Assembly: GCF_030913635.1 (NCBI RefSeq)
Contig: NZ_CP133188.1
Coordinates: forward strand, 558,001 to 622,000
DNA: 64,000 nt
DNA from: Sedimentibacter sp. MB35-C1
Lineage (GTDB): Bacteria; Bacillota; Clostridia; Tissierellales; Sedimentibacteraceae
Reading direction: 5' to 3'
The notes below the pieces were generated by a model, which made no database searches, had not been told where the DNA came from, and worked only from the letters and a program-made list of their open reading frames with translations. The position numbers were made by a program, and so were the translations under genes. This document shows positions 26,210 through 34,905 of the stretch, one piece after another (the first letter of the stretch is position 1; every line of letters starts with the position of its first letter).

Positions 26210-27004
26210 TTAAACACCAAAATATTCAATATTATATCCCACATTCACACTAATTAGGTTGTCCTGCTTAATCGTATATAAAGAAATGTCCCCTGGGTAG
26301 TAAATTAATGTGTTATTATCTTCAATCTTAAAAGAAAATTCTTTTTTCAATACCATATTTAAGTAACATCCATATTCTTCCCTGAAGTCAGTTCGTATTA
26401 CAGTATTTGATGTAATTATTGCCTTAGTTTCATATCTTGATAACCTAAATGACATTATAATAACAGAAATAACATAATATATGATTAATCCAAAAATATA
26501 TGTTAATATTAGCTCTTTATTGGATACGTTGTTAGCTACAAATATCCACGGTATAAAGAATATAACCATGTTAAATCTGTAAAAGTAATCCTTCTTATTA
26601 TTTTTATATAAAACAATTTTTTTTGCCTCTTCTGATATAGCAGACGAAATAATTTGCAATTTTTTTCTTTTTTTCATTACAATTTCTGTTTCAAAAACTA
26701 ATAGAATTACAACAAAAGCTATATAAAATTCTATTGTAGAAAATAACCATTGTGGATATACCGGATTTATAATTTTAGAAACTAAAAATGATACTAAAAA
26801 ACCAAAATAAAATAATATCGGATTTATAACGGTATTAATTGCTTGAAATAAAAGAATAACATATTGATAATCACGGTTTTCATATTTTTGAATTTTTTTG
26901 GAATTTAATATTTTTTCGTTTCGTGATAATCCCCATACAATAAGAGTTAGTATTGGTGTTGCAAATGAAAGAAATTGAATTATTAATTCACTATTAATTT
27001 TCAT
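26210..27004 (-). CDS. Uncharacterised polytopic membrane protein
   Basis: A 264-residue protein with about six hydrophobic segments (near residues 8-25, 48-75, 85-103, 145-160, 168-190) and a C-terminal soluble part of about 60 residues. A GAGGCAG-type site precedes the ATG. It closes the pilus-gene transcript before a terminator. No family is recognised, and no transporter or enzyme motif is visible. It could be an accessory membrane component of the pilus machine or an unrelated cargo protein. Confidence 0.5.
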   Translation of the reverse strand: MKINSELIIQFLSFATPILTLIVWGLSRNEKILNSKKIQKYENRDYQYVILLFQAINTVINPILFYFGFLVSFLVSKIINPVYPQWLFSTIEFYIAFVVILLVFETEIVMKKRKKLQIISSAISEEAKKIVLYKNNKKDYFYRFNMVIFFIPWIFVANNVSNKELILTYIFGLIIYYVISVIIMSFRLSRYETKAIITSNTVIRTDFREEYGCYLNMVLKKEFSFKIEDNNTLIYYPGDISLYTIKQDNLISVNVGYNIEYFGV

Positions 27005-27028
27005 GTTAACCTGCCTCTTTTAATATAT

Positions 27029-27250
27029 TTATCTCAATATACACCAATAAACAATACTTATCAATATAGAAAGTGCTCCCATCGCTAATGAAAAGAATTG
27101 AATAATATTATAAAATTTTGAATCTCTCTTTTCCTCTCTTCTTAATTTAATGGCTAAAACAAGCATTATTACATCTAAACAAAATATTGTTGCCATAATC
27201 ATTGCTATTATATTTAATGTTGTTTCTCTATCAGAATTTAAAATACCCAT
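27029..27250 (-). CDS. Small two-helix membrane protein
   Basis: A 73-residue protein with hydrophobic helices at about 12-34 and 46-70 separated by a charged loop (KLRREEKRDSK). ATG at 27250 is used because AGAAAGG then lies 7-8 nt upstream, whereas the ATG two codons earlier would be too close. It lies 33 nt after the TadG-like gene and 25 nt before the larger membrane protein. No family is recognised. Confidence 0.5.
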   Translation of the reverse strand: MGILNSDRETTLNIIAMIMATIFCLDVIMLVLAIKLRREEKRDSKFYNIIQFFSLAMGALSILISIVYWCILR

Positions 27251-27282
27251 ATGCATTTACCTTTCTTGTATGTATCTTTTTA

Positions 27283-27798
27283 TTATTCATAAACACTCGT
27301 CAACTGACTACTCGACAACTTGTAAAGTGTAAAAGTACGGCTTGAAAAAACGCCCTTAACCTTGATACGTACAACCGCCAGTACGGACGGATGCTCAAAG
27401 ATAAATGAGTTTTTCAGTGCCGGTGAAAAATATGTTGTCGGAGTTGAATTTTCTACTACAAATTCTTTTATTTCCGGCTTTTCTGTTACCAGGCTGCCAG
27501 TAGGTAACGGATCCAGAGTAACTTCATTTAATCCGATATTTTCAGCCAGGATCTGTTTGAAGTTTACTTCTGCTCTGGCCGGATCTATAGTAAATATTCC
27601 TTCAGCTAGATGCTCATTTTCATTAATAGCAAGAGCTGCAGCTTTAACAGCCCTGTTAAGACTCTCTTTTACTGTTTTATTATTCATATATAAGCTTCCA
27701 AAATCCATTACCAATACTGCTATTCCAAGAAAAACAAATACTATAATAATAAACCATATACTCAAGCTTCCTTTTTCATTGTGTATGTAATTTTTCAT
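27283..27798 (-). CDS. TadE/TadG-like pseudopilin
   Basis: A 171-residue protein with a short basic leader (MKNYIHNEKG) followed by a hydrophobic helix (SLSIWFIIIVFVFLGIAVLV), a type III/IV prepilin-like N-terminus with a probable processing site after the glycine. The remaining part is extracytoplasmic and shows the VKESLNRAVKAAALA helix typical of TadG/TadE-like Flp accessory proteins. ATG at 27798 has AAGTGG 8 nt upstream. It overlaps the preceding TadE-like gene by translational coupling (stop at 27804). Confidence 0.7.
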   Translation of the reverse strand: MKNYIHNEKGSLSIWFIIIVFVFLGIAVLVMDFGSLYMNNKTVKESLNRAVKAAALAINENEHLAEGIFTIDPARAEVNFKQILAENIGLNEVTLDPLPTGSLVTEKPEIKEFVVENSTPTTYFSPALKNSFIFEHPSVLAVVRIKVKGVFSSRTFTLYKLSSSQLTSVYE

Positions 27799-27803
27799 CG
27801 GCA

Positions 27804-28238
27804 TCACCACTTTTCAGACATTCCGGTTACTTTGGCTTTAGGATAAAAAGTGGATTCTTCTCCAATAGCAAAATTCAGATAATAGAATGTATGTGTTTTT
27901 TTATATATCACCTTTATACTTATTTCATTTCCCCTGGATATGTAAGTATTATTATTACTGTCATCCGCTGCATCCGGAGTTATGGTAATCTCGAGTTTTT
28001 CTTCTTTGAACCCCTTGGAATCCAATTCATTTACTAATTCTTCTTTAAGCTCAACAGTAAATTGTCCTTCAACTATAGCCCTGTCAAGCTTCTTATTTAC
28101 AATCGTGTTAAGTTCATTTTTTTCTGCTAGGAATAATCCACCCATAACCAGATAAACAATCAGATAAATTATGAATGGTAAATATGCCAATACTTCTATT
28201 GTAGTAATTGCTCCCTTTTGATTTTTAATATACTTCAT
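27804..28238 (-). CDS. TadE-like pseudopilin
   Basis: A 144-residue protein with a prepilin leader (MKYIKNQKG), then AITTIEVLAYLPFIIYLIVY: glycine at the cleavage point and glutamate at position +6, in a hydrophobic helix. The mature part is about 110 residues with predicted beta structure. The ATG at 28238 is preferred to 28244 because GGGAG then lies 7 nt upstream. Together with the next gene it forms the minor-pilin pair (TadE/TadF-like) usual in Tad loci. Confidence 0.7.
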   Translation of the reverse strand: MKYIKNQKGAITTIEVLAYLPFIIYLIVYLVMGGLFLAEKNELNTIVNKKLDRAIVEGQFTVELKEELVNELDSKGFKEEKLEITITPDAADDSNNNTYISRGNEISIKVIYKKTHTFYYLNFAIGEESTFYPKAKVTGMSEKW

Positions 28239-28257
28239 TTTCATTCTCCCAATTATA

Positions 28258-28277
28258 GAGGGAGCATACGCTCCCTC
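28258..28277 (-). terminator. Hairpin directly after the Flp-like pilin gene
   Basis: GAGGGAGC-atac-GCTCCCTC, a perfect eight-base-pair stem, lies 10 nt after the pilin stop and about 20 nt before the TadE-like start. There is no T-run, so it is more likely an mRNA-stabilising or attenuating hairpin that raises pilin levels relative to downstream genes. Confidence 0.5.
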
Positions 28278-28287
28278 TTGATTTGAA

Positions 28288-28485
28288 CTATTCTGTCATA
28301 ACATCTTCAAGACCTTTAATCCTATTTGATGAATTAGTAAGAATGCTGTTACTTCCAACAATATCCGGCTTCAAAGCGACAGCAACCGCTCCTATTATTA
28401 ATGAAATTAAAGCCGCCCATGCAAGGTGTTCAATCGTAACAAAACCCTTTTTATTTTTGATTATTTGTTTTATTTTGTTTAACAT
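28288..28485 (-). CDS. flp: Flp-like type IVb pilin
   Basis: A 65-residue prepilin: leader MLNKIKQIIKNKKG, cleavage after the glycine, then FVTIEHLAWAALISLIIGAV with glutamate at mature position 5. Length and form match Flp pilins of Tad systems. The tail is polar without the usual Tyr. It is followed by a strong hairpin and preceded by a second, similar pilin-like gene that lacks a normal start codon. Confidence 0.83.
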   Translation of the reverse strand: MLNKIKQIIKNKKGFVTIEHLAWAALISLIIGAVAVALKPDIVGSNSILTNSSNRIKGLEDVMTE

Positions 28486-28503
28486 ATTTTCTCCCTTCTT
28501 TTC

Positions 28504-28677
28504 TTATTCAATAACAGTATCAACCGAATTAAAATTATTGCTTACAGCCGTATTTCTAATAGTAAATGCAGCATTATATTTTGGAATTGCAATACTTGCT
28601 ATTATGGCAGCAATGGCTATGTAAGCAATAATCTCAATTGAAACAAATCCTTTTTCGTTTATTAATATCTTTCTTAT
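28504..28677 (-). CDS. Second Flp-like pilin with no canonical start codon
   Basis: The frame encodes (I/M)RKILINEKG then FVSIEIIAYIAIAAIIASIA with the glycine cleavage site and glutamate at mature position 5, and ends NSVDTVIE: 57 residues. No ATG, GTG or TTG exists between the upstream in-frame TAA and the pilin leader. A ribosome site AAAGGGGTG lies at the right distance from an ATA at 28677, the most likely initiator, with AAT before it and TTA/ATA after it as alternatives. Either this is translated from AUA at low level, or the start codon has been lost by mutation. It lies between tadC and the first pilin. Confidence 0.6.
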   Translation of the reverse strand: MRKILINEKGFVSIEIIAYIAIAAIIASIAIPKYNAAFTIRNTAVSNNFNSVDTVIE

Positions 28678-28746
28678 ATTTTAGTTCACCCCTTTGATTA
28701 AAGTTATCTATATAAAAAAACAGCAAAATTTCTGCCATTTTGGATT

Positions 28747-29643
28747 TTATATCGGAATTGAACTAATTGCCCTTATGGTATAAATCAGCCACGGATAGCC
28801 AACTATGGCTATGGATATTGCTATAGGAATCATCATTGCCAGGATTCCTATCCCCTGATTTCTTGTCTGCTTTCTGATTCTTATTTGTTTATTTACCTCT
28901 CTTGCTAGATTTCTATGATTCTCCAGATATACAATACTTAATCTTCTGTCACCGTTCTGCGCTTCCTGAAGGGCAATACAGATATTTTCAAATTCTGTTT
29001 TATCCGGAGCTGAGTTCATTAATTCATCTAATGCCTTTTTTGAATCAGTAGAGAACGTATTATTAGCTCTCTCAAGAATGAGCTTAAAATAATCTGCTCT
29101 TTCATATATAGAATTTAATATATCCTTTACCGGCTTTGGAGTTCTAAGAAGCATAACGGTGTAAGTCAAAAGAGTTAAAGACTCTTTTTGGCTTAGCTTA
29201 ATCCTTGTACTACTCATGAATTTAAGAATTAAACCAGGAAGCAGTATTGATATGAGATATATAACAAGAATAACCCGGATATCTATATTGAGCCTTATAT
29301 TTAAAATTGATTGATCGTTTAATAATTTTGCTGCTTCCTTGACTGCATCTATGTTCAAATGTAAATTAACATAGTTTATTACATTCAACAATATATAAAA
29401 TGCTGTAGTCATAAACGGAAATATTATTCTTATTGATTGGAATGTTTCAGGACTAATGTTTATTCCGGCATTATTTATTTTCTGCTGCAATACTTTATAA
29501 TTGTTACTGTCTTCATCATAATGTAATTTTGATAGTATGCTATTGAGTCTATCTGATAGTTTAATGCTGCGCCTAAGTTTTTTCTTAGGCCATATGAGCA
29601 CAATAATCATTATCACGGCCAATAAAAAAAGTATTATATGCAT
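28747..29643 (-). CDS. tadC: TadC-like pilus inner membrane platform protein
   Basis: A 298-residue protein of the type II secretion F domain group. It has an N-terminal membrane helix (residues 1-18), two around 80-100 and 125-145, and a C-terminal pair after the cytoplasmic helical F domain (LTYTVMLLRTPKPVKDILNSIY and later IRKQTRNQGIGILAMMIPIAISI). With the TadB-like protein it forms the platform from which pilin is extruded. It follows tadB by 4 nt. Confidence 0.8.
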   Translation of the reverse strand: MHIILFLLAVIMIIVLIWPKKKLRRSIKLSDRLNSILSKLHYDEDSNNYKVLQQKINNAGINISPETFQSIRIIFPFMTTAFYILLNVINYVNLHLNIDAVKEAAKLLNDQSILNIRLNIDIRVILVIYLISILLPGLILKFMSSTRIKLSQKESLTLLTYTVMLLRTPKPVKDILNSIYERADYFKLILERANNTFSTDSKKALDELMNSAPDKTEFENICIALQEAQNGDRRLSIVYLENHRNLAREVNKQIRIRKQTRNQGIGILAMMIPIAISIAIVGYPWLIYTIRAISSIPI

Positions 29644-29647
29644 TTTA

Positions 29648-30571
29648 TCACCTTCCTCCTCTCTCTGATATTGAAATAACTGTTATTCCTGCAATAAGCA
29701 CCATCAACCATATGGCTAGAAGCTTATTCCCTGTGGCAGTATAAAAATATAAATGTCTTGCCATGTCATTAATAAACAGGTTTACAATTATTCCTATAAG
29801 TGCAAAAGTGTATACAATAATAAATGTCATTTTGTTTGCATACCTGCTTGACTTATCTTCCTCTTCAGTAGTTATTTCTTCTAGAACGATACTGTTGAGT
29901 CTCAGAAGATCATCTGTTATATCACCAACCCCTTTATATGAAAGCAACAGAATTTCCACAAAATTATGACCCCAAACATATGAAAGTTCGCTTGCAAACT
30001 TCTTAATTGGAATCTCCGGATTCTTCGCTCCTGAAAGCTCTCTTGTAAGCATTTCAAAAGCAGCTCCTATTTCTTTTGGCATTCTTGGATAAGAATTATT
30101 TATAGCATTTTTTATATTTTTACTAATTATGTATTTATCAATAAAACGCTGCAAGGCAACCGAAAATTGACCATGTATTTTGTTTATTTTAATCTTCACA
30201 TAAGCAATTCCAAAAAACATAATCAAATAGAAAAATACAAAAGAAATTGTTATTGTTGCATACCACATTGTTATAACGGTTGACAACAACGCGAATAACA
30301 GAATTGTTGCAGTAATACTATAGAGCAGAAACTTGAGTATTAATTCATTGTTTTCTTCATCAGATTTTAGATTAATCATCCTGAGTTTGATTACATAACT
30401 TTCTTTTGCTTGTGATAAATGAACATTCTTAAATATAATTTTATCAAGCTTTGAAGTCAAAACACTTATTTTGTTTTGTTGAACAGAGTTTTTCAGCTTC
30501 ATTTTTTTCAGTCTTTTAGTGTAGATTAGAGCAGCACAAATAAGTACAGCTATTAATATTATTTTATACAT
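29648..30571 (-). CDS. tadB: TadB-like pilus inner membrane platform protein
   Basis: A 307-residue protein with type II secretion F architecture: helix at 3-18, a pair at about 90-130, a cytoplasmic F domain (ALQRFIDKYIISKNIKNAIN), and two C-terminal helices (FIIVYTFALIGIIVNLF and LAIWLMVLIAGITVI). ATG at 30571 is chosen because it directly follows the tadA stop with GGTGAT as ribosome site. Order tadA-tadB-tadC is the conserved Tad core. Confidence 0.8.
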   Translation of the reverse strand: MYKIILIAVLICAALIYTKRLKKMKLKNSVQQNKISVLTSKLDKIIFKNVHLSQAKESYVIKLRMINLKSDEENNELILKFLLYSITATILLFALLSTVITMWYATITISFVFFYLIMFFGIAYVKIKINKIHGQFSVALQRFIDKYIISKNIKNAINNSYPRMPKEIGAAFEMLTRELSGAKNPEIPIKKFASELSYVWGHNFVEILLLSYKGVGDITDDLLRLNSIVLEEITTEEEDKSSRYANKMTFIIVYTFALIGIIVNLFINDMARHLYFYTATGNKLLAIWLMVLIAGITVISISERGGR

Positions 30572-30572
30572 C

Positions 30573-31871
30573 TTAATCACCAAAAATCCTTTTAATTTCG
30601 CTCATTTTTACGCCGTTTTCGTTAAGCTTTTTTTTCAATTTCTGCGATATAGTGTTTTCGTATACCTTCTTATTGCTGGCATGTGGGTTTTCCTCGTCAA
30701 TAATAAGCCTTGATATGGGAACTGTCTCATGACGTTCTCTTTCTCCTTTTTCAATAAGTTCAAAAATACCCCCGCCAATTTTTTTCATCTGTCCCTTTTC
30801 ATTTTCCGGTAATTTTTTCATTTCTATTACAATATCTATGGCCGAAGCTATTTCGTTTCTTTTTGCAGCAAATGAAATATTACTATTGCCTTCCATAATC
30901 ATATATGTTAGAGCATCAGGAACGCTATCTGCATTCGTAATATGTGCCGTACCCATGCTGCCGCTTAATCCTCTTGTCATGGCTTTTATTAGTTCATTAG
31001 CTTCTCTACTTCGTGCCTCAGTAAGAATAATTAGATTGATACTTTTCTGCAATAGAACAGCAAATAAATCACCTAAAGAAAATTTATCTCTTTCTCTTAA
31101 AGGTATAAAGTATTTATTTGGGTATAGCTTTTCAGGATTCATTTCGAAATCTGATTCTAATAGTCCGATAATCAATTTATCGTTCAGGTATCTTATAAGC
31201 CATTTGACCGTTGCTGTTTTGCCTGATTCCGGCGGCCCTATGACTAATATATTAGCCCGTCCTTTTACAAGTGTTGCTATCATTTCAATTTCTTTTTCTG
31301 TAAATGTGTCGTTTTTCAACATGTTTTCCGGCGTCGGGATAAAGCTGTCATGTTTACGAATATTCATCACAGGATACCTTGATAACGTCGGAATTGTAAT
31401 TTGTATTCTTGCGCCATCGGCCCTTTCAGCCAATACTGAAGGATTCAATTCATTTAAATCCTTGGATTTATCAAACTCAAGGCTTCTGCGCATAACATCA
31501 ATAACTTCATCATAATTTCTGAATTGTTCATTAACTTCAATTATATCGCCTTGCTTTTTTAAAAGAATGCGTGTTCCTAATGTTATAATTTCATCCACAT
31601 CAGGCAAATCGTATTTATCAATTATTTTTAGACCCCACCTGTTAGCATAGATTTTTGTTATAAGCTCTTCTATTTTAGCCTTGGGAATATCCATGCCTAG
31701 CAGCTCATTTTTTATCATTACTTTAACATATTTCTTAGCTCCAATATCGCCGGCAGAACAATTAAATAGCATTTGCGTGTGAATATCGCTTAATTCTTGA
31801 GAAGTGAATTTTTTCTTAACTATTTTTTCATAGACTTTGTCCTCAATTTCATCATATTCCATGTACTCCAT
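30573..31871 (-). CDS. tadA: TadA/CpaF pilus assembly ATPase
   Basis: A 432-residue secretion ATPase that powers Tad pilus assembly. Walker A is GPPESGKTA near residue 215, the His box is GTAHITNADS near 310, and an Asp/Glu-rich Walker B region (INLIILTEARSREANELIKA) lies between. The N-terminal part has the linker region of CpaF proteins (DEIITLGTRILL). ATG at 31871 is used since GGAAGGAGG lies just upstream of it, within the end of the preceding ATPase gene. Homologous to VirB11 but located within a Tad cluster with TadB and TadC. Confidence 0.88.
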   Translation of the reverse strand: MEYMEYDEIEDKVYEKIVKKKFTSQELSDIHTQMLFNCSAGDIGAKKYVKVMIKNELLGMDIPKAKIEELITKIYANRWGLKIIDKYDLPDVDEIITLGTRILLKKQGDIIEVNEQFRNYDEVIDVMRRSLEFDKSKDLNELNPSVLAERADGARIQITIPTLSRYPVMNIRKHDSFIPTPENMLKNDTFTEKEIEMIATLVKGRANILVIGPPESGKTATVKWLIRYLNDKLIIGLLESDFEMNPEKLYPNKYFIPLRERDKFSLGDLFAVLLQKSINLIILTEARSREANELIKAMTRGLSGSMGTAHITNADSVPDALTYMIMEGNSNISFAAKRNEIASAIDIVIEMKKLPENEKGQMKKIGGGIFELIEKGERERHETVPISRLIIDEENPHASNKKVYENTISQKLKKKLNENGVKMSEIKRIFGD

Positions 31872-31875
31872 GCAA

Positions 31876-32550
31876 TTACCTCCTTCCGAACAATCCAAAC
31901 CTTGGCTTCATTTTAACCTCTGATTTATCACCTGTAATAGCTTCAATAATTTTTTTTACTTCAGATGTGTTCTTCTCCGGAAGTCTAAGCTCATATCCGT
32001 TTGCGAAGTTAACTATTTCCGGACAATAATAAAGTTTAAAGTCTTTTTTTACTTTAAACTCTGCATCTTCAGTGTACCTGTTCACGACTATTAAGTTATT
32101 AGAAGCCCTTAAGCAATTTGAGACCGTTATATACTCGTCAATCACTGTGTATTCGGCTGAGTTTTGGTTCACAACAATTATATTGTAATCTGGATACTCC
32201 ATTTTTGTGGTTCCGGAATCTATTATTATGTATTCAAATATATTCAACTCTTTTAACATTTGTATTTGTTCTTCAGTGAGCAATTCATTGCCCCCTGAAA
32301 AAAAATATAAGTTCTTTCTTAATTCAGCCGCACTTTCTTTTATTGCCTTTCGACAGCTTTCCTTATCAGCAAGGCAAGCATACAGGTTTATATTTTCAAT
32401 TGGTGACACTACGTCGTATATATTTATATTGTTTTTATTATTATCAATCAAGCACACTGTATGTTTTTTTGAAAGCTTCTCTGCAAGTATTGATGCAACT
32501 GTTGTTTTTCCTGCTCCTGGTCTGCCGGTTACTGTTATGAGTTTTGTCAT
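31876..32550 (-). CDS. MinD/ParA-type ATPase of the pilus locus
   Basis: A 224-residue P-loop protein with an intact Walker A (GRPGAGKTT) at 8-16, a Walker A'-like LIDNNKNN, and IIIDSGTTKM in the Walker B place. It overlaps tadA and lies after the CpaB-like gene. Such small MinD-like ATPases occur in Tad loci and are thought to place the machine at the cell pole. The C-terminus ends FGLFGRR. It is not the plasmid ParA, which is at 40223. Confidence 0.72.
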   Translation of the reverse strand: MTKLITVTGRPGAGKTTVASILAEKLSKKHTVCLIDNNKNNINIYDVVSPIENINLYACLADKESCRKAIKESAAELRKNLYFFSGGNELLTEEQIQMLKELNIFEYIIIDSGTTKMEYPDYNIIVVNQNSAEYTVIDEYITVSNCLRASNNLIVVNRYTEDAEFKVKKDFKLYYCPEIVNFANGYELRLPEKNTSEVKKIIEAITGDKSEVKMKPRFGLFGRR

Positions 32551-32604
32551 ACTTAGTCCTCCAACTCAACTTTAATAAATTTCATTTTCTTCTGATACCT
32601 GTAC

Positions 32605-33342
32605 TTACTGTGCCTTTTTTAACTTTCTTTCTACAATATTGTATAATTTTTCTTCTCCGTATCGTGTAATACGAATGCTATATTTATTTTTATCTATAGA
32701 ATATAACTCTTTCAGCATCGTATCTGACATCTCTATTGTCAAATACGCAGGCACATATACAGTATTTGATGTTAAACTTTCAGCTCCTGCGACTGCGATA
32801 TTTTGGCTTATATTATTGTAATTAGAATCATGAGCCTGAATTATTTGTATCTTTTCAATTAATTTATACGGCTCTATTTTTATCTCTTCTTGACTTTGTG
32901 AAACAGGCTCAAGCCATATATCAATATAGTCACCTTGATGCAACTCTAAAGCCTTGTCAACTTCGTTTATGGCAAGGGCAATCTGAACCTGGTCTTTGTC
33001 ACTCATGTATGTCTTATTACTAATAACTCTGTTTTTGCTAATCGGTTCTCCTTTATAGAGCGGTACTATCGTTCTTTTGCCTAAAACTTCATTATACGAT
33101 TTTGCAATATTTTCTGTCTTTTTAACATCTTCCGCATATTTTTTTTCCATGGTTAACATTTCTTTTTCAATTACGGTATTTTCAGGAATATCTGTTATTG
33201 CTACAATTACTTCTGCTGTTTCTATATTGACTTCAGGAACCTTTATTTCTTCGTAATAATAAAAAACAGCAGCCAAAATTATTAGGAATACTGCTGTAGT
33301 TTTAAATATATTTACTTTTGGATTTTTCAAAATTACCTCCAC
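32605..33342 (-). CDS. cpaB: CpaB/RcpC-like SAF domain protein of the pilus locus
   Basis: A 245-residue protein with one N-terminal membrane anchor (FKTTAVFLIILAAVFYYY, 13-30) and an extracytoplasmic SAF domain (EVIVAITDIPENTVIEKEML, then GKRTIVPLYKGEPISKNRV), the pattern of CpaB/RcpC. In Gram-negative Tad systems CpaB works with the secretin; no secretin exists here, as expected in a Gram-positive cell. Its start overlaps the end of the CpaE-like gene by 10 nt. Confidence 0.78.
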   Translation of the reverse strand: MEVILKNPKVNIFKTTAVFLIILAAVFYYYEEIKVPEVNIETAEVIVAITDIPENTVIEKEMLTMEKKYAEDVKKTENIAKSYNEVLGKRTIVPLYKGEPISKNRVISNKTYMSDKDQVQIALAINEVDKALELHQGDYIDIWLEPVSQSQEEIKIEPYKLIEKIQIIQAHDSNYNNISQNIAVAGAESLTSNTVYVPAYLTIEMSDTMLKELYSIDKNKYSIRITRYGEEKLYNIVERKLKKAQ

Positions 33343-34904
33343 TTAAATAGTTTAAATTTTTGAGTTTTTCTGTTTTTATATTCTTCCAATACATTTGCAT
33401 CAGAAAGAATTTTTTGTAAACTATTTCTAAAAAGCTCTGATTTTTCAAGCTGATAAACTGTTTGATTTGAATAATAAGCAGCATATAATGTTTCAGGAGA
33501 AATAAACGGAATACACGAGGATAATTTAACCTGCAAATACTTCTCAATATCTCTTTTATTTAAATCCTTAATATATTTATTCAAGACATAAATTACATTA
33601 ACGTTCTTTTCTTCAAGTTCCTTGACAGACTTTATTCTTTCTTCAGCCTGCAATAATTTATAGGGCATAGGATCAATTACAATTATGGCAACATCAATAA
33701 TATTGAACAAGAAATTTATGTTTTCATCTAATGTCACGCTACCAATATCATATATATTTACATTACTCTCTTTACTTATTGAGCTGATAAAATCAATGCT
33801 GTCTTCTTTGTCCCAATTACATGTTTTTTTGTTGTTATTAACATAGAACCTTACACCATTTTTAATAAATTTTTTTTCAGAAAATTCATAATCGTCACAA
33901 ACTATATTAAAAATATCAGCTTTCATTTTTTTATTAGGTATTTCAATTACAGAAGAATCAACTTTTTTATCCTTTAACATATAAGCAATGTTTAATGATA
34001 TGAAAGTTGAACCGGCTCCTTGAGATAAATTAATTACCGCAATATTATTTTTTGCCTTAATAAATTTATATTCCTTAATTACCTTTATCTCCGGCTCCGG
34101 GATGCTATCAGGTAAAACTTCATCATTCTTTTTATCATAGCTCTTTTTTATTTCATAAGTAATATTTAACTGCTCAAGATTAATTAACCGGAATATTTCG
34201 TTATGCAGTTCCCTAAGCTCATTAATAACAGTTGATTTTTTCTTGAATTCATTGGCTATATAACTGTACACTTCCTGTTCATAAACAGCTTGATTTACTT
34301 TATCATCACGACTTATTTTATAGACCTGAACCGGAACCATAGCTTGTATCTTATTTACACTCAATTCATTTTTCTCATTATGGACTGAGCTTAAAAAAAT
34401 CACTTTTTTATTTTCAAAGATACTAATGTCAAGCATTTCATACACAAACTTATCTTGTGGAACACATACAACTACTAAGTCAGATATTCCAATGAGCCTA
34501 TTTAAATCCGAACCTTCACCTGTAACTGAATCGATTAATATATAGTCATATGCGATTGCTAGTATTTCAGTCATTTTCATTATTCTTCTTGATACTATTT
34601 CTCTTTCTTTTCCGGTTCCTAAAATATCAAGATTTTCAGATAGTTTATGTGTATATGCTAATACATCCTCTTTAAAGCTTACATTGTTTGTTTCACTTAA
34701 CAGCAATAAATCTTTACCGCCGTTTCTGATAGTGTTGAAAGTCAAATAATCAGCAGCATCTGCATTTTCGTTTAGACTATATATTACTGCCTTTTCAGTT
34801 TCGCCCATAACGTGTGATAAATATGAAGCATACAAGGCAACATTGGTACTGCATCCGCCCTGGCGTTTCACCGGAGACCAGAAAAGAATAATTTTAGACT
34901 TCAT
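33333..34904 (-). CDS. CpaE/TadZ-like protein with two degenerate P-loop domains
   Basis: A 523-residue protein that appears to be a tandem of two MinD/ParA-like domains. The first begins KIILFWSPVKRQGGCSTNVA, the second NIAVINLSQGAGSTFISLN at about residue 290; both lack the GK(T/S) lysine of a working Walker A, so ATP hydrolysis is doubtful. Walker B-like strands are YDYILIDSVTG and NVNIYDIGSVT. CpaE/TadZ proteins localise Tad pili and often have degenerate P-loops. ATG at 34904 has GAAAGG upstream and follows the TOPRIM gene stop at once. Confidence 0.7.
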   Translation of the reverse strand: MKSKIILFWSPVKRQGGCSTNVALYASYLSHVMGETEKAVIYSLNENADAADYLTFNTIRNGGKDLLLLSETNNVSFKEDVLAYTHKLSENLDILGTGKEREIVSRRIMKMTEILAIAYDYILIDSVTGEGSDLNRLIGISDLVVVCVPQDKFVYEMLDISIFENKKVIFLSSVHNEKNELSVNKIQAMVPVQVYKISRDDKVNQAVYEQEVYSYIANEFKKKSTVINELRELHNEIFRLINLEQLNITYEIKKSYDKKNDEVLPDSIPEPEIKVIKEYKFIKAKNNIAVINLSQGAGSTFISLNIAYMLKDKKVDSSVIEIPNKKMKADIFNIVCDDYEFSEKKFIKNGVRFYVNNNKKTCNWDKEDSIDFISSISKESNVNIYDIGSVTLDENINFLFNIIDVAIIVIDPMPYKLLQAEERIKSVKELEEKNVNVIYVLNKYIKDLNKRDIEKYLQVKLSSCIPFISPETLYAAYYSNQTVYQLEKSELFRNSLQKILSDANVLEEYKNRKTQKFKLFKWR

Positions 34905-34905
34905 A

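Noticed and set aside
31876-32550. MinD-like ATPase considered as a second plasmid ParA
   Set aside because: It lies inside the tad gene order, overlapping tadA, has no ParB partner next to it and lacks the ParA motifs seen at 40223-41005.
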